Assembly: GCA_038148435.1 (NCBI GenBank)
Contig: JAYQVM010000001.1
Span: 20,519 to 84,518 of the forward strand
Length of the DNA stretch: 64,000 nucleotides
Source: UBA5109 sp038148435
Lineage (GTDB): Bacteria; Pseudomonadota; Gammaproteobacteria; Pseudomonadales; Pseudohongiellaceae
Direction: 5' to 3'
Shown: one piece after another, positions 45,344 to 53,734 of the stretch
How positions within the stretch are numbered: position 1 is the stretch's first letter
How the letters are laid out: every line of letters starts with the position of its first letter
The notes under the pieces: generated by a model
What the model saw: only the letters and a program-made list of their open reading frames with translations
Told to the model about the DNA's origin: nothing
The model's database searches: none
Position numbers and translations under genes: made by a program

Positions 45344-45883
45344 TCATTCACCGGCCGTAAAATTGACCAGCCTGAAATCCCTCATCATGGATTCACTGGT
45401 ACTTCGGATTGCCTGAAGCAAGACCGTCTCATCATTGTGCGACCCCCCCAGCCCGTAACTGTGGTCCAGTAAAAAATCCGATTTGACACCATTCTCATCT
45501 GCGAAGACTTTGCCGAACTTGCCGTCAATCTTGTAGGCAAACCCGACGTTTGGGTTATCCTGTACAGAAATATTCATGCAGCTGATTTCAAAAAACAGAA
45601 ATACATCACCGGGTTCGATACTTAGATAATCCTCTAGCGCTAGCGTCGGCTGGATTCCGTTTTCCTGCAAGACCTCATTAATCACCGCGCGAAACTGATC
45701 GCCGGAGACAAGGCAGCCAAAAGGAATCTTAACTCGATAGAATAGGCGGCTGGGATCGAATGCTTTTATGTTCCGGGTGACATAGCCGGGCAGTTCCTCT
45801 AGGGTCTGTGCTTGCAGAGATACTGACAGGAGCAGGCCAAGAAGAGTATGGATAATCAGGCTCAGGCGGGCAAAGGCTTTTAT
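45344..45883 (-). CDS. Exported unknown protein with apparent ATA start
   Basis: The frame is open from a TAG just upstream through 180 codons, yet contains no ATG, GTG or TTG before codon 67 (GTG at 45685). The earliest part reads as a signal peptide (KAFARLSLIIHTLLGLLLSV, cleavage after LQAQ). AGGAAGAGG lies eight bases before an ATA at 45881-45883, so translation very likely starts at ATA, or an ATG has been mutated or miscalled. The mature part of about 150 residues (ELPGYVTRN, SGDQFRAVINEV, ALEDYLSIEPGDVFLFFEI) is of unknown family, with two cysteines. A start at the internal GTG would lose the signal. It lies 100 bp upstream of the haem/propeller gene. Confidence 0.6.
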   Translation of the reverse strand: MKAFARLSLIIHTLLGLLLSVSLQAQTLEELPGYVTRNIKAFDPSRLFYRVKIPFGCLVSGDQFRAVINEVLQENGIQPTLALEDYLSIEPGDVFLFFEISCMNISVQDNPNVGFAYKIDGKFGKVFADENGVKSDFLLDHSYGLGGSHNDETVLLQAIRSTSESMMRDFRLVNFTAGE

Positions 45884-45927
45884 GGGGTGTACCTCTTCCT
45901 AGGTGATAGCCTCAATTGAAACAAGTT

Positions 45928-46674
45928 TTAAGCCAGTAGCACAAGCACTCCCTGCAGTGCGAGCAACACGCCCAGTGTGCGCGTTAGCCAGCGCGCGATA
46001 TTCAAAAAATGGTAATCGCTCATGCGGTCAAGAAATTCCTTGCCGATCCGCGTGCCAACCCATACCAGCGGCAGCAAAGCTAGGAGCCACCAGGAGGAGA
46101 AGGTCAACTCTTCCTTAACTAGATTAGAAACAACCAGCCCATAGTAAATAAGTTTGGCTAAATGGCCGATGCCTTGGGTAAAGGCCTTGGTGCCGACAAT
46201 TTCATACCGATTTAGTTTTGCGCTCAGGTAGAAGTAATCCAGAATCGGACCGGAGGCGCCAGCCAGCAACTGAAAAGCGGTGACCAATAGGCCACAAAGA
46301 ATCGCCATGCTAGGCTTTTTGATATCAGGCTGGATATGTCGAGGCAGGGCAAAACCGATCCAGGGAAGAATGCCCAGCACAATAAAGACCACGCCTTTGT
46401 TGGGAAAATAATTGATCAGATAAAAGCCCACGATCGCCAGCAGCCAGCCGATGGCATAGAAGCCAACTATTGACCAGATAATATGGCCCCGCAAAAACCA
46501 GACGCGTGAAGCGTTGGAAAAAAACTGTGAGGCGCCATGAACAACAAAGGCATCGCGTACCGGCATCAGGCTGCCCAGCACCCACATCAGGATAATGCCA
46601 CCCGCCATGCCGAAGACACCGGAAATAAAACTGGTGATCAGAATCGAGATGATGAGGATGGCCGCAATAAGCAT
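45928..46674 (-). CDS. TauE/SafE (TSUP) family membrane transporter
   Basis: A 248-residue permease with about eight membrane segments. The first-half motif is SGVFGMAGGIILM (about 16-28), and the second half carries QLLAGASGPILDYFYL (about 134-149). Members move sulfite, sulfoacetate or other small anions. The ATG at 46674 fits the N terminus better than a TTG eight codons upstream. It is upstream of the secreted-protein operon, with 44 bp before the ATA-start gene, and may be cotranscribed with it. It is not a close copy of the TSUP protein at 31925-32701. Confidence 0.87.
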   Translation of the reverse strand: MLIAAILIISILITSFISGVFGMAGGIILMWVLGSLMPVRDAFVVHGASQFFSNASRVWFLRGHIIWSIVGFYAIGWLLAIVGFYLINYFPNKGVVFIVLGILPWIGFALPRHIQPDIKKPSMAILCGLLVTAFQLLAGASGPILDYFYLSAKLNRYEIVGTKAFTQGIGHLAKLIYYGLVVSNLVKEELTFSSWWLLALLPLVWVGTRIGKEFLDRMSDYHFLNIARWLTRTLGVLLALQGVLVLLA

Positions 46675-46724
46675 CGGTGTTTGTCGTCTGGCTTGCAAAC
46701 AAAAGCCGCAACTATACGCTGAAC

Positions 46725-47390
46725 TCAGGGAATCAGGAAACTTTCACCACTCGGGTTCCAGCGACTGGGTTTGTCGATCGGGGTGATTCGCTGCGGCATG
46801 TGGATTGCTGGATGCAGAATCTCCTTGAAAGCGTTCACATCATGAAATGCCGGATCCAGCCATTGATCGATCAATGACTGATTCTCATAGTCGATCATCA
46901 GTGGCATGGACTTGGGATGGATGTGTGCCCATTCAGCCGCCGGGGGCAAGGTAATAATAGATGTCGAATAGATAATCTCCCCGGTACCCTGGTCATGGTG
47001 TTCCCGCAAGAGCCCGCCAAAGGCGATGGCGCGGCCTTCCAGTTCAATCTTGTGATAGGTTTTTTTATCGCCCAGACCCTCGACAAAGGCGCTAGCTGGG
47101 ATAATACAGCGTGAATCGCGAAAGGCCTGATAGCCGACCGAGCGTTTGTTGTCGAGCTTGTCGGCGCGGGTATTGAAGCTGGCATACTTGTAGTTTGGCT
47201 TCAGAGTTTGGTGATCCAGCAGCAGCCACCAGATGGCGCTATTAATGCGCCGTTCCCCGTTTTCATATATGAAAGAAATCCAGCTGCCCGGCGCGATATC
47301 CTCAGAGTTGCGCAGCTTGCCGGAAACCTTCAGTGTTTCCAGAAGCCTGTCGATGTTTTCATCTTTTTTGATCTGAAAGCGGCCACACAT
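46725..47390 (-). CDS. YedK/HMCES-type SOS response-associated protein
   Basis: A 221-residue SRAP-domain protein. After Met removal, the catalytic Cys2 (MCGRF) becomes N-terminal and forms a thiazolidine crosslink with abasic sites in single-stranded DNA, protecting them during replication. Other active residues are visible: Asn in FNTRADKL (about 79-86), Glu in ASAFVEG (about 105-111) and His in EWAHIHPKSMPLMI (about 165-178). It lies between the amidase and the TSUP gene on the same strand. No LexA box was identified upstream. Confidence 0.94.
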   Translation of the reverse strand: MCGRFQIKKDENIDRLLETLKVSGKLRNSEDIAPGSWISFIYENGERRINSAIWWLLLDHQTLKPNYKYASFNTRADKLDNKRSVGYQAFRDSRCIIPASAFVEGLGDKKTYHKIELEGRAIAFGGLLREHHDQGTGEIIYSTSIITLPPAAEWAHIHPKSMPLMIDYENQSLIDQWLDPAFHDVNAFKEILHPAIHMPQRITPIDKPSRWNPSGESFLIP

Positions 47391-47413
47391 GGATATGGTT
47401 TCAGTTAAAAAAA

Positions 47414-48769
47414 TTATTCTTCATCGTTAAAAACTGATTCAATAAAAATGGCGATAGCCAGCAATTCCCGGTCATTGCCATTGGGTCCGACCAGCTCAAT
47501 TCCGACCGCCTGGCCATTTGTCGCGAGGCCTGCGGGCATTGTTACTGCGGGCAGACCCAGCAGGCTGGCCGGATTGGTGTTTTTCTTGACCGTTTGAAAG
47601 GTTGGTACTATCTGACCATTCAGCAGCAAATTATCCGATTCCTCGCGAATCCATCTGGCAGTTACTGGTACAGTCGGATAGAGCAGGGCATCGATCCCCT
47701 GTTCTCGGTAGAAAGTCTCCATACCCGCCATCAGTGTTTCACGAAAAGCCAGCGCCTGCCGGTAATCATCTTTCGTAAACGGTTCGGAAAGAATCAGTTC
47801 CAGGGTTGCGGCGACATCGGGGCTAGCAATCTGTGACACCAGTGTTTCAAGGCTTGACTGGGGTATATAAGTTTGCAGATAGTCTCTTAGGTCACCCAAT
47901 GCTTCATAAATCACAATCGTGTCGCTTATCTCGGCAGCCGGGGCAACAAGATCAGAAACATCCACGTCCACCAGCTCGATCCCCTGAGATTGCAGGATGG
48001 TCAGGTGGGCATTAATCGTATCAGCCACGGCTACTTCGAGATCATCGAAAAAATAAGCCCGTGGAATGCCTATTCGCAGATTTGCTCCTGTTGGACTGGA
48101 CGTTAATGTCTCTTCGCTGATTAGGCTATCGATGCTGGCAAGGGTGCTGGCCTTGGTGGCCATTAGGCCGATGGTGTCATGCGTATGAGAGAGGGGGCTC
48201 ACAGCCGTGGATGGGTAGCGCCCGGGTGAGGGTCGAAACCCTAGCACACCGTTGAGTGCCGCCGGGATGCGACAGGAACCGCCGGTATCCGTACACAAGC
48301 CCCAGTCGATCACGCCACTGGCAACGGCGACTGCTGTGCCGCCACTACTGCCGCCGGCAAAACGATTGATATCAATATAATTACGGACGGCGCCAAAGGC
48401 ATAGTTATTACTGGTGATGCCAAAAGCTAGCTCATGCATATTGGTTTTTGCCACCGGGATAGCGCCTGCATCGATCAGTCGCTGAACAGTCAGGTTATGC
48501 TCGCTCGGGACAAAATTTCTTAGGGCTGGCGTGCCGGCGGTATTAGCAACACCAGCCACATGGATGTTGTCCTTGACGACAAAATGCGGACGAATGCCGG
48601 CAGGAAAGTTTGCATTAGCCGCCTGAGGAAAAGCCCCGGTCGAGATTTCAGTAATGATGGCATTGAAGGGTGCCAGGGAGCTCAGATCATTAAACGCTTG
48701 AGGAGTTGGCATAACGCTACACGCAATTAGTAATATTGAGATGGATAGGTAAAAAAAGGGTTTGTGCAT
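47414..48769 (-). CDS. Amidase signature family lipoprotein
   Basis: A 451-residue amidase. The lipobox LIAC near residue 16 predicts a lipid-anchored periplasmic protein, unlike cytosolic GatA. The Ser-cisSer-Lys triad is visible: Lys in VVKDNIHVAG, the Ser-cis-Ser region in GGSSGGTAVAVASG, and the nucleophile Ser in DTGGSCRIPAA. The ATG at 48769 is chosen because it starts the lipoprotein signal, although its AGGAAG ribosome site is very close; a GTG at 48853 would add 28 residues. It hydrolyses amides of unknown identity. It is divergent from the GFA gene. Confidence 0.85.
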   Translation of the reverse strand: MHKPFFYLSISILLIACSVMPTPQAFNDLSSLAPFNAIITEISTGAFPQAANANFPAGIRPHFVVKDNIHVAGVANTAGTPALRNFVPSEHNLTVQRLIDAGAIPVAKTNMHELAFGITSNNYAFGAVRNYIDINRFAGGSSGGTAVAVASGVIDWGLCTDTGGSCRIPAALNGVLGFRPSPGRYPSTAVSPLSHTHDTIGLMATKASTLASIDSLISEETLTSSPTGANLRIGIPRAYFFDDLEVAVADTINAHLTILQSQGIELVDVDVSDLVAPAAEISDTIVIYEALGDLRDYLQTYIPQSSLETLVSQIASPDVAATLELILSEPFTKDDYRQALAFRETLMAGMETFYREQGIDALLYPTVPVTARWIREESDNLLLNGQIVPTFQTVKKNTNPASLLGLPAVTMPAGLATNGQAVGIELVGPNGNDRELLAIAIFIESVFNDEE

Positions 48770-48926
48770 CTTCCTGGGCTTCCCTGTACAGCCAATACGG
48801 AAAAACAGTGAGAGGCCGGACGAAATTAAATTTTTTCTAAGTGTTTTACGCACAGGCGTTTAAAATAATACACTGATCAAGACAGTTAAGCATCAATACG
48901 TCCACCCCATTATATAGCAGGCTAAT

Positions 48927-49277
48927 ATGAAAACTTATCACGGTAACTGCCATTGTGGCTCGATTAAATTTTCTTTTGACAGTGAAGAAATAGACAAAGG
49001 TATCCGCTGTAATTGTTCCATCTGCAAAAGGAAAGCGGCCCTGATGACACCGTTTACGATTTCATCGGAAAATTTGCATAGGCAGGGTGATACGCTTGCC
49101 TATTATCAGTTCGGCAGCCATGTCGCCAAACATTACTTCTGTAATAACTGCGGCATCTATGTGTTTCATGAGACAAGACGTACGCCAGGAGAATTCAGGG
49201 TCAACCTAACTTGCATAGATGAGATAAATACGTTTGATCTGCCATTTAACGTGTTTGATGGCGCCTCATTGCAATAA
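48927..49277 (+). CDS. GFA (CENP-V/Gfa) family zinc protein
   Basis: A 116-residue protein with the GFA zinc pattern: CHCGSIKF (about 8-15), CNCSICKRK (about 29-37) and CNNCGIYVFHE (about 77-87). Related proteins bind two zinc ions; the first described member was proposed to speed reaction of glutathione with formaldehyde, though this is doubtful for many homologues. It stands alone between minus-strand genes. Confidence 0.9.
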   Translation: MKTYHGNCHCGSIKFSFDSEEIDKGIRCNCSICKRKAALMTPFTISSENLHRQGDTLAYYQFGSHVAKHYFCNNCGIYVFHETRRTPGEFRVNLTCIDEINTFDLPFNVFDGASLQ

Positions 49278-49326
49278 TGAATGCAGTTATGACGAGACAG
49301 AGCTAATCTTAGAAAGTCATTAAGTT

Positions 49327-50976
49327 TTAGGGCCTTCCCATCAGGTAGTCCCAGTGAACAGTTGCTTGTTCGACGATGTTATCTAGGTCATCCTCGAGTA
49401 GATAGCCCAGATTAATCAGCGACTGCGCTGCGACTCTGATCTTTTCGAGATAATCAGACTTGCCAGCATATCTTTCTTCAATAGACAGTCTGGGGTCGCC
49501 GCTGCTCAGTCGTTCTGCCCGGGTCGTCGGGAACGGAATGTAGGACCCTATTTGTCGGAACAGAATATCTGGATCGCCGACGGCGGGGTTATTGAAGTTC
49601 CAGCCGGTGTGGGTGGCAAGTGGTACCAGCAGTTCAGGGGCCTGAATGCCGGCGATCTCATTACCATCATCATTGACCCGTGAAACCCATAGAGGCAGCG
49701 CTGAACCTGCTCCAGCCCCGTTAGACAGCATAGGGTTAGTCACGCGAACGCCTGCATTCAGACCGGCAAGTGGTGCATGGATATCGGGGATATCGGGAAA
49801 GTTAATATCCAGAAAGTGCACCAGTGTGCCAGCCGCATGACTGGGAAATACACTTGGGAGTGGTTCAAGATCTTGCTTGATCCACCTGGTAAAGGAAACC
49901 AGCAAGGCACGCATTCGGTACCAGTAGCTTAGCCCATTCCTAGGCAGCTGGCCATTTTCGGGTTCGCCAGGAGGGAAGATCTCAGGGCTATGCTCAGAAC
50001 CTGCCAGAAAATAGTAACGTACATTATTGGGCAGCTTAATATCCACGGTGCCATCAGGGGTGCTGTGAACCAGTGCGGCAACACGACCACCTCCCCAGTA
50101 TTCATTTGAGCCATTGGTATAGAAGATTTTTGGTGCGTTTTCACTAGCACGAGGATTCTCGAGGAGACCTTCAGAATGGCCGGAAACTGGATCGACATAG
50201 GCTCCATCGGCAAAGGGATAAGAGGTAGCATTGAACTGTCCGCGATTTTGTACGTCTGCCCCGGGGCGGTTGGCATCAATTCGTGAAGCGCCAGCAACAT
50301 GGGCAAAAACACCATCGTAGACCTTACGGTCGGCTTCATCAGTGTTGAAACCCAGGTAAAGGTAATTTCGTAGAAAGCGGCCAGACTGGGAAATACCAAA
50401 GGCCATCAGATAGTCTGCTGAAACCGGGGCCGAATCGTCATAGCGGATCCAGCTGCCAAAATCTCGGGCCAGTGCAAAGCCCAGACCGGCTACCGGCTCA
50501 CCAGAATCAGTGGCATGGGGCAGTTGAGCACGAATGCCGGTATCAATATCCTCCTCCCAGCCAATCCACAGTAGGGTATAGCCGGCGTTCATTAAAAAAC
50601 CGTCATTGGCTGGATTATCCAGGTCAAGGTTGAAGCGGTCTGAACGGATTCTACCTCGATTGGGAATATCGATAATGGCGACATTGTTAGCATTTTGCGT
50701 ATTAACTGGTGCACGGATGGCAAAATCAGCAGATGCTTCAACCAGGCCATCGGCGTTCCGTTCCGCCTGATCCAGATCAACAATAAAACGGTTTCGAGGG
50801 TTGGCCGGGTCAATGGAAAAATGGATGGTACCGCTAAGCTGCCGGTACTGACCGATATCACCAAAGCGTTTGCCATCGGCGTAAATTTCATCACTGTTGA
50901 TTTCAAAATGGGTGACGTTTGCGAGTAGCGTCTGCGGAAGACTAAGCAGAGTAATAAACAGGAGAATAGTTTTCAT
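49327..50976 (-). CDS. Exported alpha/beta hydrolase-domain protein (Abhydrolase_10 type)
   Basis: A 549-residue protein with a Sec signal (about 1-19, LLANV). The nucleophile elbow is GISQSGRF (about 197-204), with Ser in GxSxSGR form as in this family. Early repeats VTHFEINSDEIYADGKRFG (about 21-39) and LLWIGWEEDI are family-typical. Probable acid and His residues lie in the C-terminal half (LAGSEHSPE; ATHTGWN). Esterase-like activity is likely, substrate unknown. It is the third gene of the garL-garR operon (25 bp after garR), so it may release sugar acids from esters in the periplasm; that is inference. Confidence 0.82.
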   Translation of the reverse strand: MKTILLFITLLSLPQTLLANVTHFEINSDEIYADGKRFGDIGQYRQLSGTIHFSIDPANPRNRFIVDLDQAERNADGLVEASADFAIRAPVNTQNANNVAIIDIPNRGRIRSDRFNLDLDNPANDGFLMNAGYTLLWIGWEEDIDTGIRAQLPHATDSGEPVAGLGFALARDFGSWIRYDDSAPVSADYLMAFGISQSGRFLRNYLYLGFNTDEADRKVYDGVFAHVAGASRIDANRPGADVQNRGQFNATSYPFADGAYVDPVSGHSEGLLENPRASENAPKIFYTNGSNEYWGGGRVAALVHSTPDGTVDIKLPNNVRYYFLAGSEHSPEIFPPGEPENGQLPRNGLSYWYRMRALLVSFTRWIKQDLEPLPSVFPSHAAGTLVHFLDINFPDIPDIHAPLAGLNAGVRVTNPMLSNGAGAGSALPLWVSRVNDDGNEIAGIQAPELLVPLATHTGWNFNNPAVGDPDILFRQIGSYIPFPTTRAERLSSGDPRLSIEERYAGKSDYLEKIRVAAQSLINLGYLLEDDLDNIVEQATVHWDYLMGRP

Positions 50977-51001
50977 GAGTGCTTTTTATTCTTTTTGAAT
51001 A

Positions 51002-51883
51002 TCAGGCGATGCTGTGATTGGACATCATTTCCAGTGCCTTTATCAAGGCGGAGTGGTCCCACTCGCTGCCACCATTGGCTGCACAGCTGTTGAAAAGCTC
51101 CTGTGCCGTTGCCGTGTTGGGTAGGGCAATCCCAGCCTGTTTGGCATTGGACAGTGCCAAATCGAGGTCTTTCTGATGCAGCTTGATACGGAAGCCGGGA
51201 TCAAAAGTACGTTTGACCATGCGTTCGCCGTGCACTTCAAGAATCTTGGAAGAAGCAAAGCCTCCCATCAGGGCTTTGCGCACTTTTTCAGGGTCGGCGC
51301 CCATCTTGCTGGCAAAGACTAGCGCCTCACTGACGGCTTCAATATTCAGCGCTACGATGATCTGGTTGGCAACCTTGCAGATTTGCCCGGCACCCACGTT
51401 GCCGACTCGCGTAATGTTCTTTCCCATTAATTCGAAAACGGGGAGCACTCGCTCAAAGCTTTCTTCATCCGCTCCTACCATGATGGTCAGGCTGGCTGCT
51501 TTGGCGCCCACTTCACCGCCTGAAACTGGGGCATCCACATAATGGCAGTCCAGTGCCTGAATCTGTTTGGCGAATATTTTTGTGTCCATAGGAGAAATAG
51601 AACTCATGTCGACCACTGTTTTTCCGACGCTTAATCCACTTGCGACACCATCTTGATCAAATAGCACCGATGCAACGTGTGATGTTTCGGGAAGCATCAG
51701 GATTATGATGTCAGATCTTTGTGCGACTTCCACAGAACTCTGACAGGCGATGCCGCCTGCATTAGTCATTTCTTCAGGAACGCCTGATCGGCTGTGCAGA
51801 TAAACCTCGTAGCCTGCTGCTATAAGGTGCTTTGCCATGGGTTTCCCCATGATGCCCATGCCGATAAATCCTATTTTTGTCAT
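51002..51883 (-). CDS. garR: 2-hydroxy-3-oxopropionate (tartronate semialdehyde) reductase
   Basis: A 293-residue beta-hydroxyacid dehydrogenase. The N-terminal Rossmann motif is GFIGMGIMGKPMAKHL (about 5-20), the substrate-binding VDAPVSGGEVGA lies at about 116-127, the catalytic Lys region is GAGQICKVANQI (about 161-172), and the C-terminal cofactor segment is LHQKDLDLALSNAK (about 235-248). GarR reduces tartronate semialdehyde to D-glycerate with NADH. It is placed directly after garL, whose product is its substrate, with 28 bp between. Confidence 0.93.
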   Translation of the reverse strand: MTKIGFIGMGIMGKPMAKHLIAAGYEVYLHSRSGVPEEMTNAGGIACQSSVEVAQRSDIIILMLPETSHVASVLFDQDGVASGLSVGKTVVDMSSISPMDTKIFAKQIQALDCHYVDAPVSGGEVGAKAASLTIMVGADEESFERVLPVFELMGKNITRVGNVGAGQICKVANQIIVALNIEAVSEALVFASKMGADPEKVRKALMGGFASSKILEVHGERMVKRTFDPGFRIKLHQKDLDLALSNAKQAGIALPNTATAQELFNSCAANGGSEWDHSALIKALEMMSNHSIA

Positions 51884-51911
51884 CGTAATTAACCCTGTCA
51901 GATAGTCTGAA

Positions 51912-52688
51912 TTAGTATTTGTTTCTTAAGTCTAAAGTGGCCTTTCGCAGTAGACCCTGGTCGCTGCCAACTGCGACAAGACTCATGCCCATGTCAATAT
52001 AGCGCCGGGCATCGCTTTCAATCGGTGCCAGTATGCCGACCGCTTTGGAGGCAGCCTTGGCTGCCTCGACAATATCACTGATGGCTTCCTGCACCTCCGG
52101 GTGAGCAGGGTCATTGAGGTGGCCAAGGCCGGCAGCCAGATCTGAGGGGCCTATAAAAACAGCATCAATGCCATCGACCGCCAGAATCTCAGCAAGATTA
52201 TCAATAGCCTGTCGTGATTCGATCTGGACTATCAGGCAGATATTCTGGTTTACCTTTCCAAAAAAGTCGGGCTCTGTGCCGTAGCGGTTTCCCCGCATGG
52301 ATACAGAGATACCGCGTATTCCTTCGGGTGGATAGCGGGTAGCACGTACCGCCAGCCGGGCATCTTCCCCCGAGTCAATAAAAGGGATGAGGAAGTTGTA
52401 AAAGCCTGCATCCAGCAGGCGTTTTAGCAACACCGGATCATTCCATTCTGGCCGGACCACCGGTGCACTAGTGCTGTCCTTCAGAGCCATCAGCTGCACA
52501 ATCAAGGAACTCAGGTCATTGGGTGCGTGCTCCGCATCCAGCACGATCCAGTCAAAACCGGCTAGACCGAGAATTTCAGCAGTAATCGGGCTTGTTAGTG
52601 CGGACCAGCAACCAATCTGCACTTCACTTTGCTGGAGTCGAGCTTTAAACGAGTTGGGTATCGGCTTGTAGGGGGTGGTGTTGCTCAT
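51912..52688 (-). CDS. garL: 5-keto-4-deoxy-D-glucarate aldolase
   Basis: A 258-residue HpcH/HpaI-type class II aldolase that cleaves 5-keto-4-deoxyglucarate to pyruvate and tartronate semialdehyde. It closely follows E. coli GarL: QIGCWSALTSPITAEILGLAG (within about 24-44), catalytic His in DAEHAPNDL, IESRQAIDN with the metal-binding Glu, VFIGPSDLAAGLGHL, and AVGSDQGLLR near the end. It is first in the operon garL-garR-hydrolase. A 13-base regulatory motif lies 33-45 bp upstream of its ATG. Confidence 0.94.
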   Translation of the reverse strand: MSNTTPYKPIPNSFKARLQQSEVQIGCWSALTSPITAEILGLAGFDWIVLDAEHAPNDLSSLIVQLMALKDSTSAPVVRPEWNDPVLLKRLLDAGFYNFLIPFIDSGEDARLAVRATRYPPEGIRGISVSMRGNRYGTEPDFFGKVNQNICLIVQIESRQAIDNLAEILAVDGIDAVFIGPSDLAAGLGHLNDPAHPEVQEAISDIVEAAKAASKAVGILAPIESDARRYIDMGMSLVAVGSDQGLLRKATLDLRNKY

Positions 52689-52720
52689 CGGTGTCCAAGC
52701 TAATAAAAATGAAAGATGAG

Positions 52721-52733
52721 GTCATCGTACAAC
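52721..52733 (-). promoter_or_regulatory. Aldarate-regulon operator, copy A (garL)
   Basis: On the coding strand the bases read GTTGTACGATGAC. The same 13-base motif, GTTRTACGATGWC, occurs upstream of the transporter at 53735 (copy B) and the MBL gene at 61755 (copy C), always in the same orientation to the gene. A FadR-type regulator lies next to it and is the obvious candidate to bind. Confidence 0.7.
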
Positions 52734-52780
52734 TTAAGAAAAGAAATCTCAATCTATTGAGATTAGGGAGATAACGGTGT

Positions 52781-53527
52781 TCAGGTAGTCCCCTGACCGG
52801 TTTTGCGTTTTAAGTACTGTAGTCGCTCACGACTGTTGGTCAGGTGCAGTCTCATCGCGGCACTGGCATCCTCTGCATCACCACGTGCGATAGCGGCATA
52901 GATATTCTCATGTTCCAGATTGATCTTGGTCAGGTAGTCAGATTGATTCTTGTTGGAGAGTTTCGCCATGTTAATACGTGAGCGAGGTACCATGACAGAA
53001 CCCAGTTTTTTCAGGGTTTCGGCGATGTAGCGATTTCCGGTAGCCATTGCAATTTGCAGGTGAAAATCGATATCCATAGCCGCGCCATCTTCGCCGGTAT
53101 GTTGTACTTCCAACAGTTTTTTCAGGGCTTTTCCCAGCACTTGCAGCTGTTCCTCCGTGCGTCTTCTGGCTGCCAGTCTGGCAGCCTCAACTTCAAGCCC
53201 TATGCGCATTTCCATGATATCGATGACATCTTGTAGGGTTGAAATGGCACTGGATTCCAGTTCGAGGTTTGCGCTGAGTGGTTTGTTCAGGACAAAGGTG
53301 CCGATCCCATGCAGGGTTTCAACCAGTCCAGCAGCCTGCAAGCGTGAAATAGCTTCCCTGACCACAGTACGGCTGACACCTTTTTTTTGCATGATGCCGG
53401 ATTCAGTGGGTAGTTTGTCGCCGGCCTTGAATTTTCCTTCATCAATTTCCTGAGAAATTTCTGCTACAAGCTTTTCGGCCAGGGTTCTGTAGCGTTTTGC
53501 TTTGGGAGTTTTCTTACTGACTTTCAT
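52781..53527 (-). CDS. FadR-type GntR regulator of the aldarate genes
   Basis: A 248-residue regulator. The winged helix-turn-helix spans about residues 8-80 (LAEKLVAEISQEIDEGKF, LPTESGIMQKKGVSRTVVRE, LHGIGTFV), followed by an all-helical FCD ligand-binding domain with metal-binding residues expected in DFHLQIAMATGN (about 158-169) and HENIYAAIARGD. It sits between garL and the transporter gene, so sugar-acid control (compare GarR/GudR-type FCD regulators) is likely. The ATG at 53527 is preferred; the frame extends much further upstream, but that part lies in the divergent promoter region and carries no domain. Confidence 0.88.
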   Translation of the reverse strand: MKVSKKTPKAKRYRTLAEKLVAEISQEIDEGKFKAGDKLPTESGIMQKKGVSRTVVREAISRLQAAGLVETLHGIGTFVLNKPLSANLELESSAISTLQDVIDIMEMRIGLEVEAARLAARRRTEEQLQVLGKALKKLLEVQHTGEDGAAMDIDFHLQIAMATGNRYIAETLKKLGSVMVPRSRINMAKLSNKNQSDYLTKINLEHENIYAAIARGDAEDASAAMRLHLTNSRERLQYLKRKTGQGTT

Positions 53528-53674
53528 TAAAACATATCTGCACGTATCGACTGACATGAGCATAGCATTCTTGACGGAAGTCGCCCAGCTAGGAATCACT
53601 AGTACAGAGTTTAGCAAGAGCCAAAAATTGTTCCTGGGTTTTCTTGGAGGGGATATTGAGATTCCTTCAGCCAG

Positions 53675-53703
53675 GTTGTACGATGTCTTAATTATAAAAG
53701 ACA
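53675..53703 (+). promoter_or_regulatory. Aldarate-regulon operator, copy B, with adjacent dyad
   Basis: GTTGTACGATGTC (53675-53687) is copy B of the three-copy motif, 48 bp before the transporter ATG. It overlaps a second dyad, TGTCTT/AAGACA (53684-53689 and 53698-53703), spaced by eight bases. Either or both may bind the divergent FadR-type regulator. Confidence 0.65.
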
Positions 53704-53734
53704 ACAAAAGGTTCTTCGGAGCCTGGCCGAAAAA

